Shown here: positions 7,574-19,762 of the stretch, in pieces
How positions within the stretch are numbered: the stretch's first letter is position 1
Layout: every line of letters begins with the position of its first letter
Assembly: GCA_016213945.1 (NCBI GenBank)
Contig: JACQZF010000039.1
Span: forward strand, 54,421-118,420
Direction of reading: 5' to 3'
Source: Nitrospirota bacterium
GTDB lineage: Bacteria; Nitrospirota; Thermodesulfovibrionia; UBA6902
Length of the DNA: 64,000 nucleotides
Notes under the pieces: generated by a model
What the model was told of the DNA's origin: nothing
The model's database searches: none
The model's input: the letters and a program-made list of their open reading frames with translations, nothing else
Position numbers and translations under genes: made by a program

Positions 7574-9013
7574 TTACAACTTCGGCTTCCTCTTGTGCCA
7601 ATCGGTTGATTGTTCATAAGCGTATGAAATCTTCAATATCGTTTCTTCATCGAAGTGCTTCCCGATAATCTGCAAACCCATCGGCAGGTTTTGGGAGGTG
7701 AAACCGCAGGGGATTGAAATGCCCGGTGCCCCCGCAAGGTTTACCGAGATGGTGAAAATATCGGCAAGGTACATCTGAAGCGGGTCGTCTGCCTTCTCCC
7801 CAACTTTAAATGCGGGGTTTGGGGCTGTCGGCGTTACTATCGCGTCGACTTTTTCAAACGCCTTCCCGAAGTCATTCATTATTAATGTTCTGACCTGCTG
7901 GGCCTTTTTGTAATAAGCGTCATAATATCCCGATGACAGGGCGTATGTTCCGAGGATTATCCTCCTCTTCACCTCAGCTCCGAATCCCGCTTCTCTCGTA
8001 TTCATGTACATGTCGATAAGGTCTTTCCCCTCGACACGCAGGCCGTACTTCACTCCGTCATAGCGCGCAAGGTTTGACGAGGCCTCGGAAGTGGCGAGGA
8101 TGTAATACGCTGCAACCGCGTATTCAGTATGCGGGAGGGATATTTCAACAGGGATGGCGCCGAGAGATTCGAGTTTACTGATCGCCTGTTTCACCGATTC
8201 CTCAACTTCCTTGTCCATTCCAGCGATGAAATATTCTTTCGGCACACCAAGCCTCATCCCTTTTATGTCTTGACCGAGGACGGATGTAAAATCAGGGACT
8301 GGCAGATCGGCTGACGTTGAATCACAGGCGTCATGTCCGCTGATGACGTTGAGCAGGATTGCGGAATCCTTCACGGTCTTTGTGATCGGGCCTATTTGAT
8401 CGAGTGATGATGCAAAGGCCACAAGCCCGTAACGCGAGACACGTCCATAAGTCGGCTTTAATCCGACAACTCCGCAGAATGAGGCAGGCTGGCGTATCGA
8501 GCCACCGGTATCAGAGCCGAGCGCAGCTAAACACATATCAGCGGCAACCGCCGCGGCTGAGCCCCCGCTTGACCCGCCGGGCACGCGTGTAATGTCCCAC
8601 GGATTTCTTGTTGTTACGAATGCCGAATTCTCCGTTGATGAACCCATAGCGAATTCATCGAGATTGGTTTTTCCTATTAAAATATAGCCCTGCTCTTTTA
8701 GCTTACTCGTGGCTGTGCCTTCATAAGGCGGGACAAAGTTTTCAAGTATCTTTGACGAACAGGTGGTCCTTACGCCCTTTGTGCACATGTTGTCTTTTAT
8801 CGCAAGAGGAATTCCAGAAAGCGGATGCCTGTTGTTTCCCGCCGCCTTTGCCTGAAGCAGCGCGTTTTCTTTGTTGATAGTGACGAAGGATTGAATTATA
8901 TCTTCAACAGTCTCTATCCTTTTGAATATCGCCTCAGTCAATTCCGCGGGAGTTATCTCGCCTTTATCGATAGCTGTCCGGGCCTCCTGAATATTCAGGC
9001 TGTAAAGTTCCAC
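7574..9013 (-). CDS. gatA: Asp-tRNA(Asn)/Glu-tRNA(Gln) amidotransferase subunit A
   Basis: An amidase-signature enzyme of 479 residues, the glutaminase that feeds ammonia to GatB. The Ser-cisSer-Lys triad is present: Lys in [13 protein letters not shown], Ser in [14 protein letters not shown] and Ser in [16 protein letters not shown]. The first codon is GTG at 9013, preceded at 4 nt by GGAGG; the next codons give [14 protein letters not shown], matching the family start. It forms a unit with gatB. Members of lineages without GlnRS or AsnRS need this enzyme. Confidence 0.97.
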   Translation of the reverse strand: MELYSLNIQEARTAIDKGEITPAELTEAIFKRIETVEDIIQSFVTINKENALLQAKAAGNNRHPLSGIPLAIKDNMCTKGVRTTCSSKILENFVPPYEGTATSKLKEQGYILIGKTNLDEFAMGSSTENSAFVTTRNPWDITRVPGGSSGGSAAAVAADMCLAALGSDTGGSIRQPASFCGVVGLKPTYGRVSRYGLVAFASSLDQIGPITKTVKDSAILLNVISGHDACDSTSADLPVPDFTSVLGQDIKGMRLGVPKEYFIAGMDKEVEESVKQAISKLESLGAIPVEISLPHTEYAVAAYYILATSEASSNLARYDGVKYGLRVEGKDLIDMYMNTREAGFGAEVKRRIILGTYALSSGYYDAYYKKAQQVRTLIMNDFGKAFEKVDAIVTPTAPNPAFKVGEKADDPLQMYLADIFTISVNLAGAPGISIPCGFTSQNLPMGLQIIGKHFDEETILKISYAYEQSTDWHKRKPKL

Positions 9014-9055
9014 ACATCCTCCATGAAAAAACTCAAGACAGTAAATTTAAATTAT

Positions 9056-9400
9056 TAGTATTGAATTTCGAATCTATTCTACAATTTTATCATTTCAACT
9101 CACAACCTGTTCCAGGAGGATTTGTCCTAAAAAAAGCAGTTAACCACAGAGACACAGAGGCACCGAGTTGAAAAATAAGAGAAAGAACCAAGACGCATCC
9201 TTCACTGTGGTGGTGACAAAAGTTTTTCCGGATTGCTTTTATTTTCTCAGTGGCTCCGTGCCTCAGTGGTAAATGAACTGCCGTTTTTAGGTTTATTGCT
9301 TTAAGTGGTTTTTTTGTATAATCTTATAATTGCCTGGAATTGCCTTAGTTCATTTTTCAGCAAGTGGAAACATAGATAATTTCTAACTGAAGGAGAACAG
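9056..9400. other. Intergenic region gatA-glgB with a family B inverted repeat and promoter candidates
   Basis: Family B arms: TTAACCACAGAGACACAGAG plus GCACCGAG (9140-9167) and the opposite-sense TTTTCTCAGTGGCTCCGTGC plus CTCAGTGG (9242-9270). Downstream lie two TATAAT boxes (9317-9322 and 9325-9330) without a clear -35 box; TTGCTT at 9296-9301 is 15 bp from the first. A good ribosome site (AAGGAGA) precedes glgB. Nothing gene-like is seen. Confidence 0.7.
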
Positions 9401-11305
9401 ATGGTAAGACACGATGTAAGCCTCTTTACCGATCACGATATTTACCTTTTTAAAGAGGGAAACCATTTTAAACTTTACGAAAAACTCGGCTCTCACCTGA
9501 TGACAGTCAACGGGCAGGAAGGCGCTTATTTCGCTGTGTGGGCGCCCAATGCAAAGCAGATCACGGTCATGGGGGACTTCAACGGCTGGAACAAGGGATC
9601 TCATCAAATCACGTCGAGGTGGGACGGCTCCGGCATTTGGGAAGGATTCATCCCCGGCCTGAAAAAAGGCGACATTTATAAATATCACATTATATCGAAC
9701 TACAACGGCTACAGCGTTGACAAAGGCGATCCATACGCGCTCCACTGGGAACTGCCTTCAAGAACAGCTTCCATAATATGGGACCTGGATAATACATGGA
9801 ACGATCACGAATGGATGACGAACAGAAGTAAAGCCAATGCATTAAACGCCCCTTTTGCCATATACGAAGTACATCTCGGCTCATGGAGACGGGTGCCGGA
9901 GGAAGGGGACAGGTTCCTCAATTACCGTGAGATGGCCCATTATCTCACCGATTATGTGAAGCACATGGGATTTACCCACGTTGAGCTGCTGCCGATAATG
10001 GAGCACCCGTTTTACGGTTCATGGGGTTATCAGACGCTGGGATATTTCGCGCCCACAAGCAGGTACGGAACGCCGCAGGATTTCATGTACATGATCGACT
10101 ACATGCATCAAAACGGTATCGGCGTTATTATTGACTGGGTGCCTTCGCACTTCCCTTCTGATGCATACGGGCTCTCATACTTTGACGGCACAAATCTCTA
10201 TGAACATCAGGACCCGAAAAAGGGGTTTCATCCTGAATGGAACAGCTACATATTCAACTACGGCAGGAACGAGGTGAGGAACTTCCTCATAAGCAGCGCC
10301 CTTTTCTGGCTTGAGAAATATCACATAGACGGCATCAGGGTCGACGCTGTGGCGTCCATGCTTTATCTTGACTATGCAAGGAAAGAAGGAGAGTGGATAC
10401 CGAATATATACGGCGGCAGGGAAGACCTCGATGCCATAAGCTTTTTAAAGAGGTTCAACGAGGCTGTTTACGGAAATCATCCTGACGTCCAGACCTTTGC
10501 AGAAGAATCGACCGCGTGGCCTATGGTGTCAAGGCCTACACATGTCGGAGGATTAGGTTTCGGTATGAAATGGAACATGGGGTGGATGCATGACACACTG
10601 AAATATTTTTCAAAAGACCCGATATTCAGAAAGTACTATCACGACCAGCTTACATTCAGCATATGGTATGCGTTCTCTGAGAACTTTATACTCCCGCTTT
10701 CACACGACGAAGTAGTCCACGGCAAGGGGGCGCTTATAGGGAAAATGCCCGGAGACGAGTGGCAACGCTCCGCGAACCTGCGGCTGCTTTTCGGATACAT
10801 GTACGGGCATCCCGGCAAGAAACTCCTGTTCATGGGCGGAGAGATCAGCCAGTGGAAGGAATGGAGCCATGATGAAAGCATGGAATGGCACTCGCTTGAC
10901 TATTCGTTTCAGCAGGGGATAAACAAGTGGGTCAGGGACCTGAACCATCTCTACAGGAACGAACCTGCCCTGCATGAACTGGATTTTTCCAATGACGGTT
11001 TTGAATGGATAGACTGCCGCGACTGGGAGGACAGCAGCATAAGTTATATCAGAAAAGGCCAAAGCACAGGCGAGGTCATTCTTGTTGTCTGCAACTTCAC
11101 GCCTGTGGTAAGGGAGAACTACAGAATAGGTGTCCCGCACGGAGGATACTGGAGAGAGCTTTTAAACAGCGACGCTGAAATATACGGCGGAAGCGGCAAG
11201 GGCAACGCAGGCGGCGCTCACGCTGAGGCAATACCGGCGCAGGGAAGGGAATTTTCGCTTTCTCTCAATCTCCCGCCATTAGGGATTTTGTTTTTTAAAG
11301 GTTAA
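9401..11305 (+). CDS. glgB: 1,4-alpha-glucan branching enzyme
   Basis: A 634-residue GH13 enzyme that introduces alpha-1,6 branches into glycogen. N-terminal CBM48 region ([20 protein letters not shown], about 45-70), then the catalytic barrel with [12 protein letters not shown] (nucleophile Asp), [11 protein letters not shown] (general acid Glu) and [13 protein letters not shown] (third carboxylate). The C-terminal all-beta domain ends in [11 protein letters not shown]. Length agrees with short GlgB enzymes that lack the extra N-terminal module. AAGGAGA is 7-8 nt before ATG. No other glg gene is in the window; it is followed by a terminator. Confidence 0.97.
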   Translation: MVRHDVSLFTDHDIYLFKEGNHFKLYEKLGSHLMTVNGQEGAYFAVWAPNAKQITVMGDFNGWNKGSHQITSRWDGSGIWEGFIPGLKKGDIYKYHIISNYNGYSVDKGDPYALHWELPSRTASIIWDLDNTWNDHEWMTNRSKANALNAPFAIYEVHLGSWRRVPEEGDRFLNYREMAHYLTDYVKHMGFTHVELLPIMEHPFYGSWGYQTLGYFAPTSRYGTPQDFMYMIDYMHQNGIGVIIDWVPSHFPSDAYGLSYFDGTNLYEHQDPKKGFHPEWNSYIFNYGRNEVRNFLISSALFWLEKYHIDGIRVDAVASMLYLDYARKEGEWIPNIYGGREDLDAISFLKRFNEAVYGNHPDVQTFAEESTAWPMVSRPTHVGGLGFGMKWNMGWMHDTLKYFSKDPIFRKYYHDQLTFSIWYAFSENFILPLSHDEVVHGKGALIGKMPGDEWQRSANLRLLFGYMYGHPGKKLLFMGGEISQWKEWSHDESMEWHSLDYSFQQGINKWVRDLNHLYRNEPALHELDFSNDGFEWIDCRDWEDSSISYIRKGQSTGEVILVVCNFTPVVRENYRIGVPHGGYWRELLNSDAEIYGGSGKGNAGGAHAEAIPAQGREFSLSLNLPPLGILFFKG

Positions 11306-11324
11306 CCACAAAAATATATTTCAA

Positions 11325-11357
11325 TAAAAAAAGGGCTTGTTATTCCAAGCCCTTTTT
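11325..11357. terminator. Bidirectional intrinsic terminator
   Basis: AAAAAGGGCTTG and CAAGCCCTTTTT form a strong hairpin with a 6-nt loop, flanked by A-rich and T-rich runs. It lies between convergent glgB and the PEP-CTERM gene; the T-tract is better on the minus strand. Confidence 0.9.
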
Positions 11358-11382
11358 CAGCTAATTCAAAAACAATCAAGAA

Positions 11383-12018
11383 CTAAGTTTCTCTTTTTCT
11401 TAAATACCGCCTTACTGCTATTGTAGCGCCCCCAGCCAACAAGAGGACCGCGCTTACAGGTTCCGGTGCAATATTTACACGCCCCCCTGTAAAGGTGGGG
11501 GTTACAGGATTCAAATCTTTATCGTATGACACATCAAGTTGTGAATAGGCGCCCGGCGTGACATCGATCGAGCCGTCGGTTAAAACATTCGGAGCGGTCC
11601 AGGTGATGCTTGCTACTATAGCGCTTAAGGGTCCCTGTGAATGACTGAACTGGTTTAGCTGCTCGAAATTGTATATGTATGGAGACTGTATGCTAAAGTA
11701 ACTCAGATCTGTCCAATCGCCTGTCAGCGCATAAGTTGTTATGTCGCTTACCGCAGGCGCGCTTAACTCATTCGCGTCCCACCACAGGGAGAAACCAAAT
11801 GAACTCAGTGAATCACCGGCGCTGTTTAGTACTACTTCCACATTCGTCGTGAAACTGCCGTTGGGATTTACAAGTATGCTGTCCTGATATCCTGCAGTGT
11901 TTGCATCCATATCAATCCTGATTGACGGAGCTGCAAAAGCTATTGAATGAATTATGGTGCCTATGGCAAACAACAAGCATGCCTGCCATCTAATGGATTT
12001 CTTCCATGCGTTTTTCAT
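11383..12018 (-). CDS. PEP-CTERM protein with cohesin-like domain
   Basis: 211 residues from ATG at 12018; this start is chosen because GGAGG is 7 nt away, whereas it is 1 nt from the ATG two codons upstream. Order: signal peptide (WKKSIRWQACLLFAIGTI, cleavage near IAFAA|PS), a beta-rich domain at about 30-180 with LSSFGFSLWWDANELSA, which resembles the cohesin pattern (strand then WxxxxLS), and a C-terminal sorting signal: PEP, a hydrophobic stretch VSAVLLLAGGATIAV, then RRYLRKR. PEP-CTERM signals are cut by exosortase at the cell envelope; no exosortase gene is visible. It lies 44 nt after the giant dockerin-containing gene, probably in one operon. The cohesin assignment is by eye. Confidence 0.82.
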   Translation of the reverse strand: MKNAWKKSIRWQACLLFAIGTIIHSIAFAAPSIRIDMDANTAGYQDSILVNPNGSFTTNVEVVLNSAGDSLSSFGFSLWWDANELSAPAVSDITTYALTGDWTDLSYFSIQSPYIYNFEQLNQFSHSQGPLSAIVASITWTAPNVLTDGSIDVTPGAYSQLDVSYDKDLNPVTPTFTGGRVNIAPEPVSAVLLLAGGATIAVRRYLRKRET

Positions 12019-12062
12019 GTTCATGCCTCCTCTATAGTTTAAAATTTTAATTGTTTGCATTA

Positions 12063-15000
12063 TTAATCTCCAATCCCGGGACCTGGCGCTATGCCGTAAA
12101 ACTTACGCCAGATATTGAAGTCCTGTATCCATACAATCCCGTTCCCGTCCAGGTCTACGTATGCCGGAGCTGGCGGTACCGGGCTGCGCGCCCATCTGCG
12201 CCACTCATTGAAATCAGCAATATTTACAGACCCATTGTTGTCGAAATCAGGATCGCACAGGTCTCCGTAATGCTGGACGCCTGCTACGGCAGAGTTGTCA
12301 TCCTCTGCAGAGTTGCTGTCACGCTGGTCGGGGTTGAATACATTTTTACAATTGTCACACGCGTCGCCTGTTCCGTCGGAGTCCGCATCTTCCTGGGCCG
12401 GATTTGCATTGTACGGGCAATTATCGGCAGCGTCAGTTATGCCATCCAAATCGCTGTCGATCAAGTCAGCGCCATCACAATCTTCGTCAATCCCGTTTCC
12501 AGGTATTTCAACGGCGCCCGGATGTACCGAGGCATCACTGTCATCGCAGTCAAATGCGGTTAGTCCGTCTATTGTCACATTCAGCAATCCGTAATTGTCC
12601 CAGTAATATCCGGGACCGCTGCTCGGATAACCGAATTGCACGGCATCGGCAAAACCGAGATACAGTCTGGTCGCTCCCGCAGGCACGTGGAAGTTCTGTG
12701 TAACACCAGTGCCTGTTCCAGTCAATCCGTCTCCTATGAAAAAGGTCTGATTCAACTCCGGGAAAACATCAAAGAAGCTGTCACCCATTCCATCAGGGGC
12801 CTGCGTGAAGTCCAGACGCGAAGGCGCAGGGTCGGCAGGTTCTGAATCATTCAGAAATACTCCGACAAGGAACATGGTCTTGCCTGCAACAAACTCAAGC
12901 TCAGGGAAGGACACATCGCCGTGACCGTAGATAATGCCTGATATCCCCTGATACGAAAGGATATCAGTTGTACCGCTTGCATGGGGCCCACCGTCAGCGC
13001 CGTTAAATTCAGTGCCAATCCAGCAGCATGATATCTGTCCGGACACATTGGCAATCGTGATGGTATTCACGCTTCCTTCCGGGAATCTGATAAACGGAGG
13101 CATCAACCCGTCAAATGCAGCGGCACGGCCTGCGGCAAAGATATTCGACTTCGCATCTACTGTCATATGATTTACGCCAGCATAATAACCGTCGCCGTCC
13201 AAGTCATTATCTCTTGTTGTGGCGTCACAGTCGTCGTCTATGTTGTTGTATGCAGTTTCCTCGGCTCCGGGATGTACAGCCGGATCATTGTCGTCACAAT
13301 CAATGTTTGAAGCATAGCCATCGTTGTCCGCATCCGTGTCTCCTGTAAATATATTGCAATCATCGTCTATGCCGTTATTCAGTATTTCAATTGCTCCGGG
13401 GTTGATTGAAGGGTTGCCTTCATCACAATCCGTGCAGAATGGATAACCGTCAAGGTCAGCGTCTTCAAAGCTTTCATCAATCTGTCCATTGCAGTTGTTG
13501 TCTATCCAGTCGCATACTTCCACTGCACCCGGATTGACATAGTAGTCCCAATCATTACAGTCTCCGTTGCAGCCGGTATAACCATCGCCGTCATTGTCGC
13601 CCGGATTAATATTGTAATCCCAATCATTACAATCAATGCAACTGTTGTAACCGTCACCGTCGTTATCAACGGCATTCTCATCAACCTGTCCGTCGCAGTT
13701 GTTGTCTGCGCCGTCACATACTTCTTCAGCCCAGGGGTAAACTGCGCTATTGTTGTCATCGCAATCGCCTCCGCAGGCTGAGTACCAGCCGTCGCCGTCA
13801 TGGTCGATCTCTTCATCAACCACGCCATTACAATTGTTATCAAGGCCGTCACACAGCTCAGGCGCATTCAGATAAACCGCAGGGTTTGAATCGTCACAGT
13901 CAGCGTCGCAAAGAACATCATGGCCGTCTCCGTCCAAATCATCGCCGCGTACACACGCCGGTTCAAACTCCACTACATAACCCGGCAATAATTCCTCACC
14001 TGTCGCGTCATTCCATTCCTTGCCGCCGGCGCTAATGTCATGTGCAAAGTGTATGCTGTTCTCATCGCCCCAGTTGTTGGGTTCTCCGATGCCCCAGTTT
14101 GTATAAACGAATTCCTCATTTGTCACCCATTTCCATCCGCCGTCAGGTTCGAGTGAACCGGGAAGCTGATATCCGCCTAACCAGTGGTCATGCAACAGGT
14201 CCGCCCAATTATCACCGTTGCCAAGTTCAGGGCTGTTTGTGAGGAAAAGATTTTCCGTATCTGACGACACTGTCACAAGATGGCCCTGCATGCCCATGAA
14301 TGTCAGACCTTCCGCAGCGGTTTTAGCGCTGTTCCAGTTTATGCCGGCCTGGACATCTACTCTCAAATAATAATGTCCATTGTCCATCCACTGCGCAGGT
14401 TGATCATATGTACCAGAATTACAGTCATCGTCTTTGCCGTTGAGCGGTATCTCAGATGCAAATGCATTAACGGAGGGATCATTGTCATCACAATCACCAT
14501 CACATGACGAATAACCGTCGCCGTCAAAATCTTCATCAACATTGCCGTCGCAGTTGTTGTCAATACCGTCACAGAATTCAAGAGCGCCGGGATGAATATC
14601 CGGGTTATTGTCATCGCAGTCGCCTGCGCAGGTAGCGTAAGTATCACCGTCAGCGTCAAAACCTTCATCAACGTTTCCGTCGCAATTGTTATCTTTGCCG
14701 TCGCAGATTTCCCATGCACCGGGATTGACTGCCGGATCATTGTCATCGCAGTCGCCTGCGCAGGTAGTGTAACCGTCGCTGTCAACATCAACTAAACCAA
14801 ACCCTTCATCAATGTTGCCGTCGCAGTTGTTGTCCAGGCCATCGCATATTTCAGTTACACCCGGATGTATTGACGCATCATTATCATTACAGTCGCCTGC
14901 ACAAACAGTGTCATATCCGTCGCCGTCAAGATCATCGCCCGGAATGCAGATGAAAGCGCCGCCAGTGGGATTTTCCAGTCTTACGGGGATTAGAGAGCCG

Positions 15001-18000
15001 ATCCTCGCAACGATGTCCACAGAACCGGACTGCCCTTCGTATATCCTGAATTGTCCGAGCTGGGGGCTGTTTGCGAAGTAAATATAGTCAGCATTCTCCT
15101 CAGGGGTATTGAATATATTCATTGTTACAACAAGTACCAGCGTATCGCTCCATGTTTGACCATCCAGCGCCGCATCACCAGAGCTGGTTGTAACCGAGAA
15201 ATCAAACCTGCTATCAGGGAAGGGGTTTGTTCCGCCGAAGCTGCCGAACCACGTGCCGTTTGTGTAAGTCAACGTAGCTATCCTGAATTCATCACCTGAA
15301 ACAACAGGCTGACCGATTACTGTCGTTGCCGCAAGCACATTGTGCTCGTCATCAATATGCACCGTGTTATGGCGGTTCCAGAATTCAACGCTGGCCCGCT
15401 TCGGAGCGCCGGTTGATTGCAGGCCAGGATATGCGACTGCATTCGGAGTAAAACTGCCGGCGCCGGTCCCGTATCCATATCGAATGGGAACACTCGGGGG
15501 TATTATTATTGTGGTAAATGTTTCATCGAGAATGCTTGCCCCAAGTTTGAAGTAGGAATCGTAGTAATCCTTTCCAAGCGGCCCGGAGTAACCCAGAAAC
15601 TCGAATGTCGTCCCGACGGTATTGCCGCAATGAGGGTCTGCCGAATCAATCGCCCCGTCACAATCATTATCCAATCCGTCAGTACATGACGTTTCCTGGG
15701 TTTCGGGTGGGCTGATGATGGGGCACGTATTAACCCGTATACCACCCATACAGATCAATGAACCGGATGAAGCACAAACACCGAATCCGCAGTTTGTTGG
15801 CGTTGCCTCATCGGTCATGCCATTGCAGTCATTGTCTATGCTGTCGCAGATCTCAGTAGTTGCGCCTGCAAGCGGATCGCAGGTGTCACCGCCCCATACG
15901 CCTGCTGTGCAGGTCTCAATACCTGTATTACCGGCGCACGCGCCCTGGCCGCATGTTGTCGGACGTGTAAGGTCTTCATCAATGAGGCCGTCACAATTAT
16001 TGTCTATGCCGTCACAGATCTCCGGTGACGGCCCTCCTGGTGCGCAGTCAAAGATAGCTTCAACAGACTTTTCCTCATCCATTGTTACCGTACATGTGCC
16101 TGTTCCGGTGCAGCCGCCGCCGCTCCACCCTGTAAATGTTGAGCCCGGGATGGCAGCAGCAGAGAGAGTCACAAATGTATAGTATTCATAAGGCTCTGTG
16201 CAGTCAGCGCCGCAGTCAATGCCGGCAGGGAGGCTTGTTACAGCGCCGGCGCCGCTGCCGCTCCTGCTTACAGAGAGGGTCGCATAATTAGGGAAAACCA
16301 GAACGGGGATTGTGGAACAACCTTGTCCCCTGCATATTTCCGGACCGGTGGTGCTCCCTATTCCAAGCGTACCATAATAATTTGATCCCCATGCCCATGT
16401 CCCATCTGACTTAGCGCCTGCGGCATGGCTCCCTCCGGCAGCAACAGACACCCAGCTATTATCAGTTCCTATCCTGACAGGGGACAATCTTAGCGTCACC
16501 GTCCCGTCTCCAACCTCGCCATCACTATTATCTCCCCAGGACCATAATGACCCGTCCAATTTAATGGCCTTAGTATTATGCCAGCCGGCGGAAACAGAGC
16601 CCCAGTCATTATCAGCCCCTATCTGAACAGGACTTGTGGAGCAAGGCGTATCCGCCCCGCATATTTCCGGGCCAGTGTTGTTACCTATTCCAAGCTCACC
16701 AATAAAATTCTCTCCCCATGCCCATAAGGTGCCGTCTGATTTTATGGCTGTGACGAACTGATTAAGAGTGCTGGCAAAAACAGAGACCCAGTCAGTGCCG
16801 GCTACCTGACGAAGAGTAGTTGAACAAGGGTGAAGCCCGCACATTTCCGGACCGGTACTGCTGCCGATACCAAGCTGACCACTAAGATTATATCCCCATG
16901 ACCACAAGGTCCCGTCTGATCTTATGGCTGTAGTACCGGAAACTGAGACCCAGTCTTTAGCAGTCCCTATCTTGACGGGAATTGTTGAGCAAGCAGCACC
17001 TGAACATGTTTGCGGGCCTGTACTGCTTCCTGTTGCAAGCCCACCAGCAGTATTTATCCCCCATGCCCACAAGGTGCCGTCTGCTTTAATGGCTGTGGTG
17101 ATCATCGAACCGCCGGAAACAGAGACCCAGTCAGTGCCAGTCCCTACCTGACGGGGAATTGTTGAGCAGGCAACCGTTCCTAAATAACATATTTGCGGAC
17201 CCGTACTGCTTCCGATCCCAAGCTGGCCATAACTATTATCACCCCATGCCCATAAGGTCCCGTCTGCTTTAATGGCTGTGGTGTGGCGATTTCCGGCAGA
17301 GACAGAGACCCAGTTTGTGCCAGTTCCTATCCGGACAGGGGCATTTCTTTGGGTTGTTGTCCCGTCCCCAATCTGGCCAAGATAATTGTCCCCCCATGCC
17401 CATATTGACCCGTCTGATTTAAGGGCGACGGAGTGAGTCAATCCGGCAGAAACCTGCGTGCAGTCATTTGAAACTGAAAGATTGGCAGTCATCGTGGCGC
17501 CTGACGCGCTTATGTTGGTAATCTTTGCTACGCAGGGAGTTCCATGATACAGGTTGCTGCTTGGAGTTGAAGCAGAAGTAAATGAGGTGTTAGTTGTTGA
17601 GCCGGGATAAGGGTCTCCGCCTTCTCCTCTGTTATTCTTCATTTCGAGGTCCTTCTGGTTATCTGCCTGCACAAGACTGACGCCGTAATGTAATATCTGG
17701 CATGAGGAACCGACAGGACATTCATCATTGTTTACTGTATTTAAGTTCATCTTTCTCGCAATGGTATTGCCGTCGATATGCCAGATAAGAAGCCCTTCCC
17801 CCGGCAACCCCGCATCAAATCCGGCCTTTTGCCTGTTTTCCACAAGGAAGTATTCACCAGAAAGAGGGGAGCCTGTCCTGAACTGATATACATCTGCATT
17901 GTAAGCGGCCTGCTCTATAGGCTCTGAGATGAGTGTCCCTGTAACCGGAGTCGGCCTGACCCATCGGAGAAAATATTTAGACCATGCATCCAGGTGCGCG

Positions 18001-19127
18001 GGGCTATCGCCTGCACGCGTAACCTTGTTCCAACTGCCGGATGCCATCAGGCTCCAGTATCCGATTCCAAAAGAACTTTGATCTGTATCATAGAGGTCAG
18101 GAAGGCCGAGCGCATGACCATACTCATGGGCAAACACGCCAATAGTAGAGATAGCCCCTCCATATCCCTCCGGTTCTATCACATAGTCATTTATCTTGAT
18201 AAAGCCGCCCTTAGGACATGGGTCATCTGTTGTATATTCCCCTATCCCCGCGTCTTTAAGGTTCCACCTGTGTGACCATATGTCCGTTGTATTACCACTA
18301 TCTTCCGCTCCTGTGCCCTGATGAATTATATCCACTACATCAACATAGCAGTCCCCATCCTGGTCATAGGGCGCAAAATTGAATCCCGCGATATCAGCAT
18401 CTACTACTGCCTCATATACCAATTCCTCCGGACTCTTATCACACCCGGTCGGGTTAGACGCACATGGGACATTTTGTCCATAGTAATCATGGGAATTTGC
18501 AGCAGTGTACCAGCCGACGACTCCGCCCGGCCCTGCAGAGATAGTGAACTGTGCGTAAGATACCTCTTCATAATAGTCCTTCATGCTTTCATTCCCGGTG
18601 CCGAAAAGGAGGTTGGTGAAATCAGCAGTCGAGTAAGTAGTAGGTGTATTATTGAAATTAATAAGTATCACGGGAATGTTGCCTGTTGTCCCTACATGGG
18701 GAACTACCTGAGGTTCTATAAGTCCCGGTGGGGAAGGCCGTCTGAGATCCATTGTCCGTATTGCCCGTGTTTCCCTTGTAAGCATTTTATTCTGTATGAT
18801 CTGACCAGTCGGCCTTATTCCTCTCGGGACATCAGGCGGGCTGTCTATGCCGACTACTGCTCCGGAACTTACAAGGCTTCCATCTGCGCCGCGTACTGAG
18901 TATGTCCATTTGTTGATAGCATTATCAAACAGGATAGAGTAGCCTTCCTCTGTCTCCCATCCATGCCTGTTCTCATCCCCCCACTGCCTTGCCTTGAAAG
19001 CTGTGCCGTCCGGCTGATTCATTGTGTGGAGAATTGGAGACGCCGGAACCGCAAACGACTCATTTGTGGTAAAGAAAATTGAAACCGTAACTAACAACAA
19101 AAAAATTATCTTGCTCTTGATAGACAT
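12063..19127 (-). CDS. Giant secreted multidomain protein: M6 protease, RCC1, MopE-type, C-type lectin, TSP3, dockerin
   Basis: 2354 residues. Signal peptide 1-26. M6-type metalloprotease at about 110-540 with the zinc motif [14 protein letters not shown] near residue 333. RCC1 propeller repeats at about 555-950 ([20 protein letters not shown] type). A Cys-containing beta repeat at about 950-1025 ([15 protein letters not shown]). MopE-type repeats ([16 protein letters not shown] and DGDCDDNDP types) in blocks at about 1030-1160, 1397-1575 and 1729-1975. An unassigned beta domain at 1162-1388. A C-type lectin-like domain at 1575-1722 with [14 protein letters not shown]. Another unassigned beta domain at 1979-2189. 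TSP3 repeats near 2222-2276. Two dockerin-type F-hands at 2292-2350 ([16 protein letters not shown] and [16 protein letters not shown]). GGAGGGG precedes the ATG. Likely surface or extracellular and calcium-dependent. Confidence 0.93.
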   Translation of the reverse strand: MSIKSKIIFLLLVTVSIFFTTNESFAVPASPILHTMNQPDGTAFKARQWGDENRHGWETEEGYSILFDNAINKWTYSVRGADGSLVSSGAVVGIDSPPDVPRGIRPTGQIIQNKMLTRETRAIRTMDLRRPSPPGLIEPQVVPHVGTTGNIPVILINFNNTPTTYSTADFTNLLFGTGNESMKDYYEEVSYAQFTISAGPGGVVGWYTAANSHDYYGQNVPCASNPTGCDKSPEELVYEAVVDADIAGFNFAPYDQDGDCYVDVVDIIHQGTGAEDSGNTTDIWSHRWNLKDAGIGEYTTDDPCPKGGFIKINDYVIEPEGYGGAISTIGVFAHEYGHALGLPDLYDTDQSSFGIGYWSLMASGSWNKVTRAGDSPAHLDAWSKYFLRWVRPTPVTGTLISEPIEQAAYNADVYQFRTGSPLSGEYFLVENRQKAGFDAGLPGEGLLIWHIDGNTIARKMNLNTVNNDECPVGSSCQILHYGVSLVQADNQKDLEMKNNRGEGGDPYPGSTTNTSFTSASTPSSNLYHGTPCVAKITNISASGATMTANLSVSNDCTQVSAGLTHSVALKSDGSIWAWGDNYLGQIGDGTTTQRNAPVRIGTGTNWVSVSAGNRHTTAIKADGTLWAWGDNSYGQLGIGSSTGPQICYLGTVACSTIPRQVGTGTDWVSVSGGSMITTAIKADGTLWAWGINTAGGLATGSSTGPQTCSGAACSTIPVKIGTAKDWVSVSGTTAIRSDGTLWSWGYNLSGQLGIGSSTGPEMCGLHPCSTTLRQVAGTDWVSVFASTLNQFVTAIKSDGTLWAWGENFIGELGIGNNTGPEICGADTPCSTSPVQIGADNDWGSVSAGWHNTKAIKLDGSLWSWGDNSDGEVGDGTVTLRLSPVRIGTDNSWVSVAAGGSHAAGAKSDGTWAWGSNYYGTLGIGSTTGPEICRGQGCSTIPVLVFPNYATLSVSRSGSGAGAVTSLPAGIDCGADCTEPYEYYTFVTLSAAAIPGSTFTGWSGGGCTGTGTCTVTMDEEKSVEAIFDCAPGGPSPEICDGIDNNCDGLIDEDLTRPTTCGQGACAGNTGIETCTAGVWGGDTCDPLAGATTEICDSIDNDCNGMTDEATPTNCGFGVCASSGSLICMGGIRVNTCPIISPPETQETSCTDGLDNDCDGAIDSADPHCGNTVGTTFEFLGYSGPLGKDYYDSYFKLGASILDETFTTIIIPPSVPIRYGYGTGAGSFTPNAVAYPGLQSTGAPKRASVEFWNRHNTVHIDDEHNVLAATTVIGQPVVSGDEFRIATLTYTNGTWFGSFGGTNPFPDSRFDFSVTTSSGDAALDGQTWSDTLVLVVTMNIFNTPEENADYIYFANSPQLGQFRIYEGQSGSVDIVARIGSLIPVRLENPTGGAFICIPGDDLDGDGYDTVCAGDCNDNDASIHPGVTEICDGLDNNCDGNIDEGFGLVDVDSDGYTTCAGDCDDNDPAVNPGAWEICDGKDNNCDGNVDEGFDADGDTYATCAGDCDDNNPDIHPGALEFCDGIDNNCDGNVDEDFDGDGYSSCDGDCDDNDPSVNAFASEIPLNGKDDDCNSGTYDQPAQWMDNGHYYLRVDVQAGINWNSAKTAAEGLTFMGMQGHLVTVSSDTENLFLTNSPELGNGDNWADLLHDHWLGGYQLPGSLEPDGGWKWVTNEEFVYTNWGIGEPNNWGDENSIHFAHDISAGGKEWNDATGEELLPGYVVEFEPACVRGDDLDGDGHDVLCDADCDDSNPAVYLNAPELCDGLDNNCNGVVDEEIDHDGDGWYSACGGDCDDNNSAVYPWAEEVCDGADNNCDGQVDENAVDNDGDGYNSCIDCNDWDYNINPGDNDGDGYTGCNGDCNDWDYYVNPGAVEVCDWIDNNCNGQIDESFEDADLDGYPFCTDCDEGNPSINPGAIEILNNGIDDDCNIFTGDTDADNDGYASNIDCDDNDPAVHPGAEETAYNNIDDDCDATTRDNDLDGDGYYAGVNHMTVDAKSNIFAAGRAAAFDGLMPPFIRFPEGSVNTITIANVSGQISCCWIGTEFNGADGGPHASGTTDILSYQGISGIIYGHGDVSFPELEFVAGKTMFLVGVFLNDSEPADPAPSRLDFTQAPDGMGDSFFDVFPELNQTFFIGDGLTGTGTGVTQNFHVPAGATRLYLGFADAVQFGYPSSGPGYYWDNYGLLNVTIDGLTAFDCDDSDASVHPGAVEIPGNGIDEDCDGADLIDSDLDGITDAADNCPYNANPAQEDADSDGTGDACDNCKNVFNPDQRDSNSAEDDNSAVAGVQHYGDLCDPDFDNNGSVNIADFNEWRRWARSPVPPAPAYVDLDGNGIVWIQDFNIWRKFYGIAPGPGIGD

Positions 19128-19135
19128 AACCCCTC

Positions 19136-19528
19136 CTATTTTAGGACTTCTATATTATTCTTTATCCAGAAGCTTCCGCCTCTTTCATCACCCGAATAAA
19201 ATACATGTGCCTTTATCCTTTTTCCGTAAACTTCAACGGATGGATTTATCTTTGTAAAGAATGTCAGGGTTTGACCTTCTTTCCCTTTCAGAAAATTCGT
19301 AACATCTTCTATGTTCTCAGAAGCCTCGACCATGATGGTCAGCTTGTATATGGTCTGCTCCGGGCCCATGCCATAAAGAGAGGATGAACCAACGCTGTAT
19401 TCCCTGACTGTGCCTATAAGAACTGCCTTGTTCGGAACTACAGAAACTGCTGAGGCCACAGAGAATGCAGAAAACAGAAAAGCAAAAAAAGTCAAACACA
19501 CTATTGTGGCCGGCATAATATTCCTCAC
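19136..19528 (-). CDS. Small secreted protein of unknown function
   Basis: 130 residues with a signal peptide (hydrophobic [14 protein letters not shown]) and a mature part of mixed alpha/beta pattern containing [20 protein letters not shown] and [16 protein letters not shown]. No known family is recognised; the order of strands could suit a small OB- or beta-barrel-like domain, but that is a guess. GAGG lies about 7 nt before ATG. It is 8 nt upstream of the giant protease gene, so the two are almost certainly cotranscribed, and it is the first gene behind a putative sigma54 promoter. It may act as an accessory or chaperone of the protease; this is inference from position only. Confidence 0.75.
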   Translation of the reverse strand: MRNIMPATIVCLTFFAFLFSAFSVASAVSVVPNKAVLIGTVREYSVGSSSLYGMGPEQTIYKLTIMVEASENIEDVTNFLKGKEGQTLTFFTKINPSVEVYGKRIKAHVFYSGDERGGSFWIKNNIEVLK

Positions 19529-19603
19529 CTGTAAAATTTATGCTGACGGGATTGCCGCCGCCAGTCCAATCCTTTATTGGGAGACTTAAGGTATATTCTT
19601 ATA

Positions 19604-19619
19604 TACAAAAATTATGCCA
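19604..19619 (-). promoter_or_regulatory. Putative sigma54 promoter of the secreted-protein operon
   Basis: On the minus strand TGGCATAATTTTTGTA, against the consensus TGGCAYRNNNNTTGCW: 11 of the 12 specified positions agree (the GC of the -12 element is GT). It is 75 nt upstream of the first gene of the operon. The window also encodes a sigma54 activator at 4610-5980. Confidence 0.55.
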
Positions 19620-19762
19620 GATAATTATTGTTACTTAAAATATTTTTTCTGTTATCTTGCGGGACGTTAAAGCTTGATTGAATTACTGAGCGGCCACAAT
19701 TTATGTAGCATGGCACATAATTGGGAGGCACAGGACTGTGTCAAGGCACATATTTCAGCCCT

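Noticed and set aside
12051..19000. Many plus-strand open frames of 60-190 codons opposite the giant gene
   Set aside because: They mirror the repetitive Asp/Gly-rich codons of the minus-strand gene and show no family motif or ribosome site; treated as shadows.
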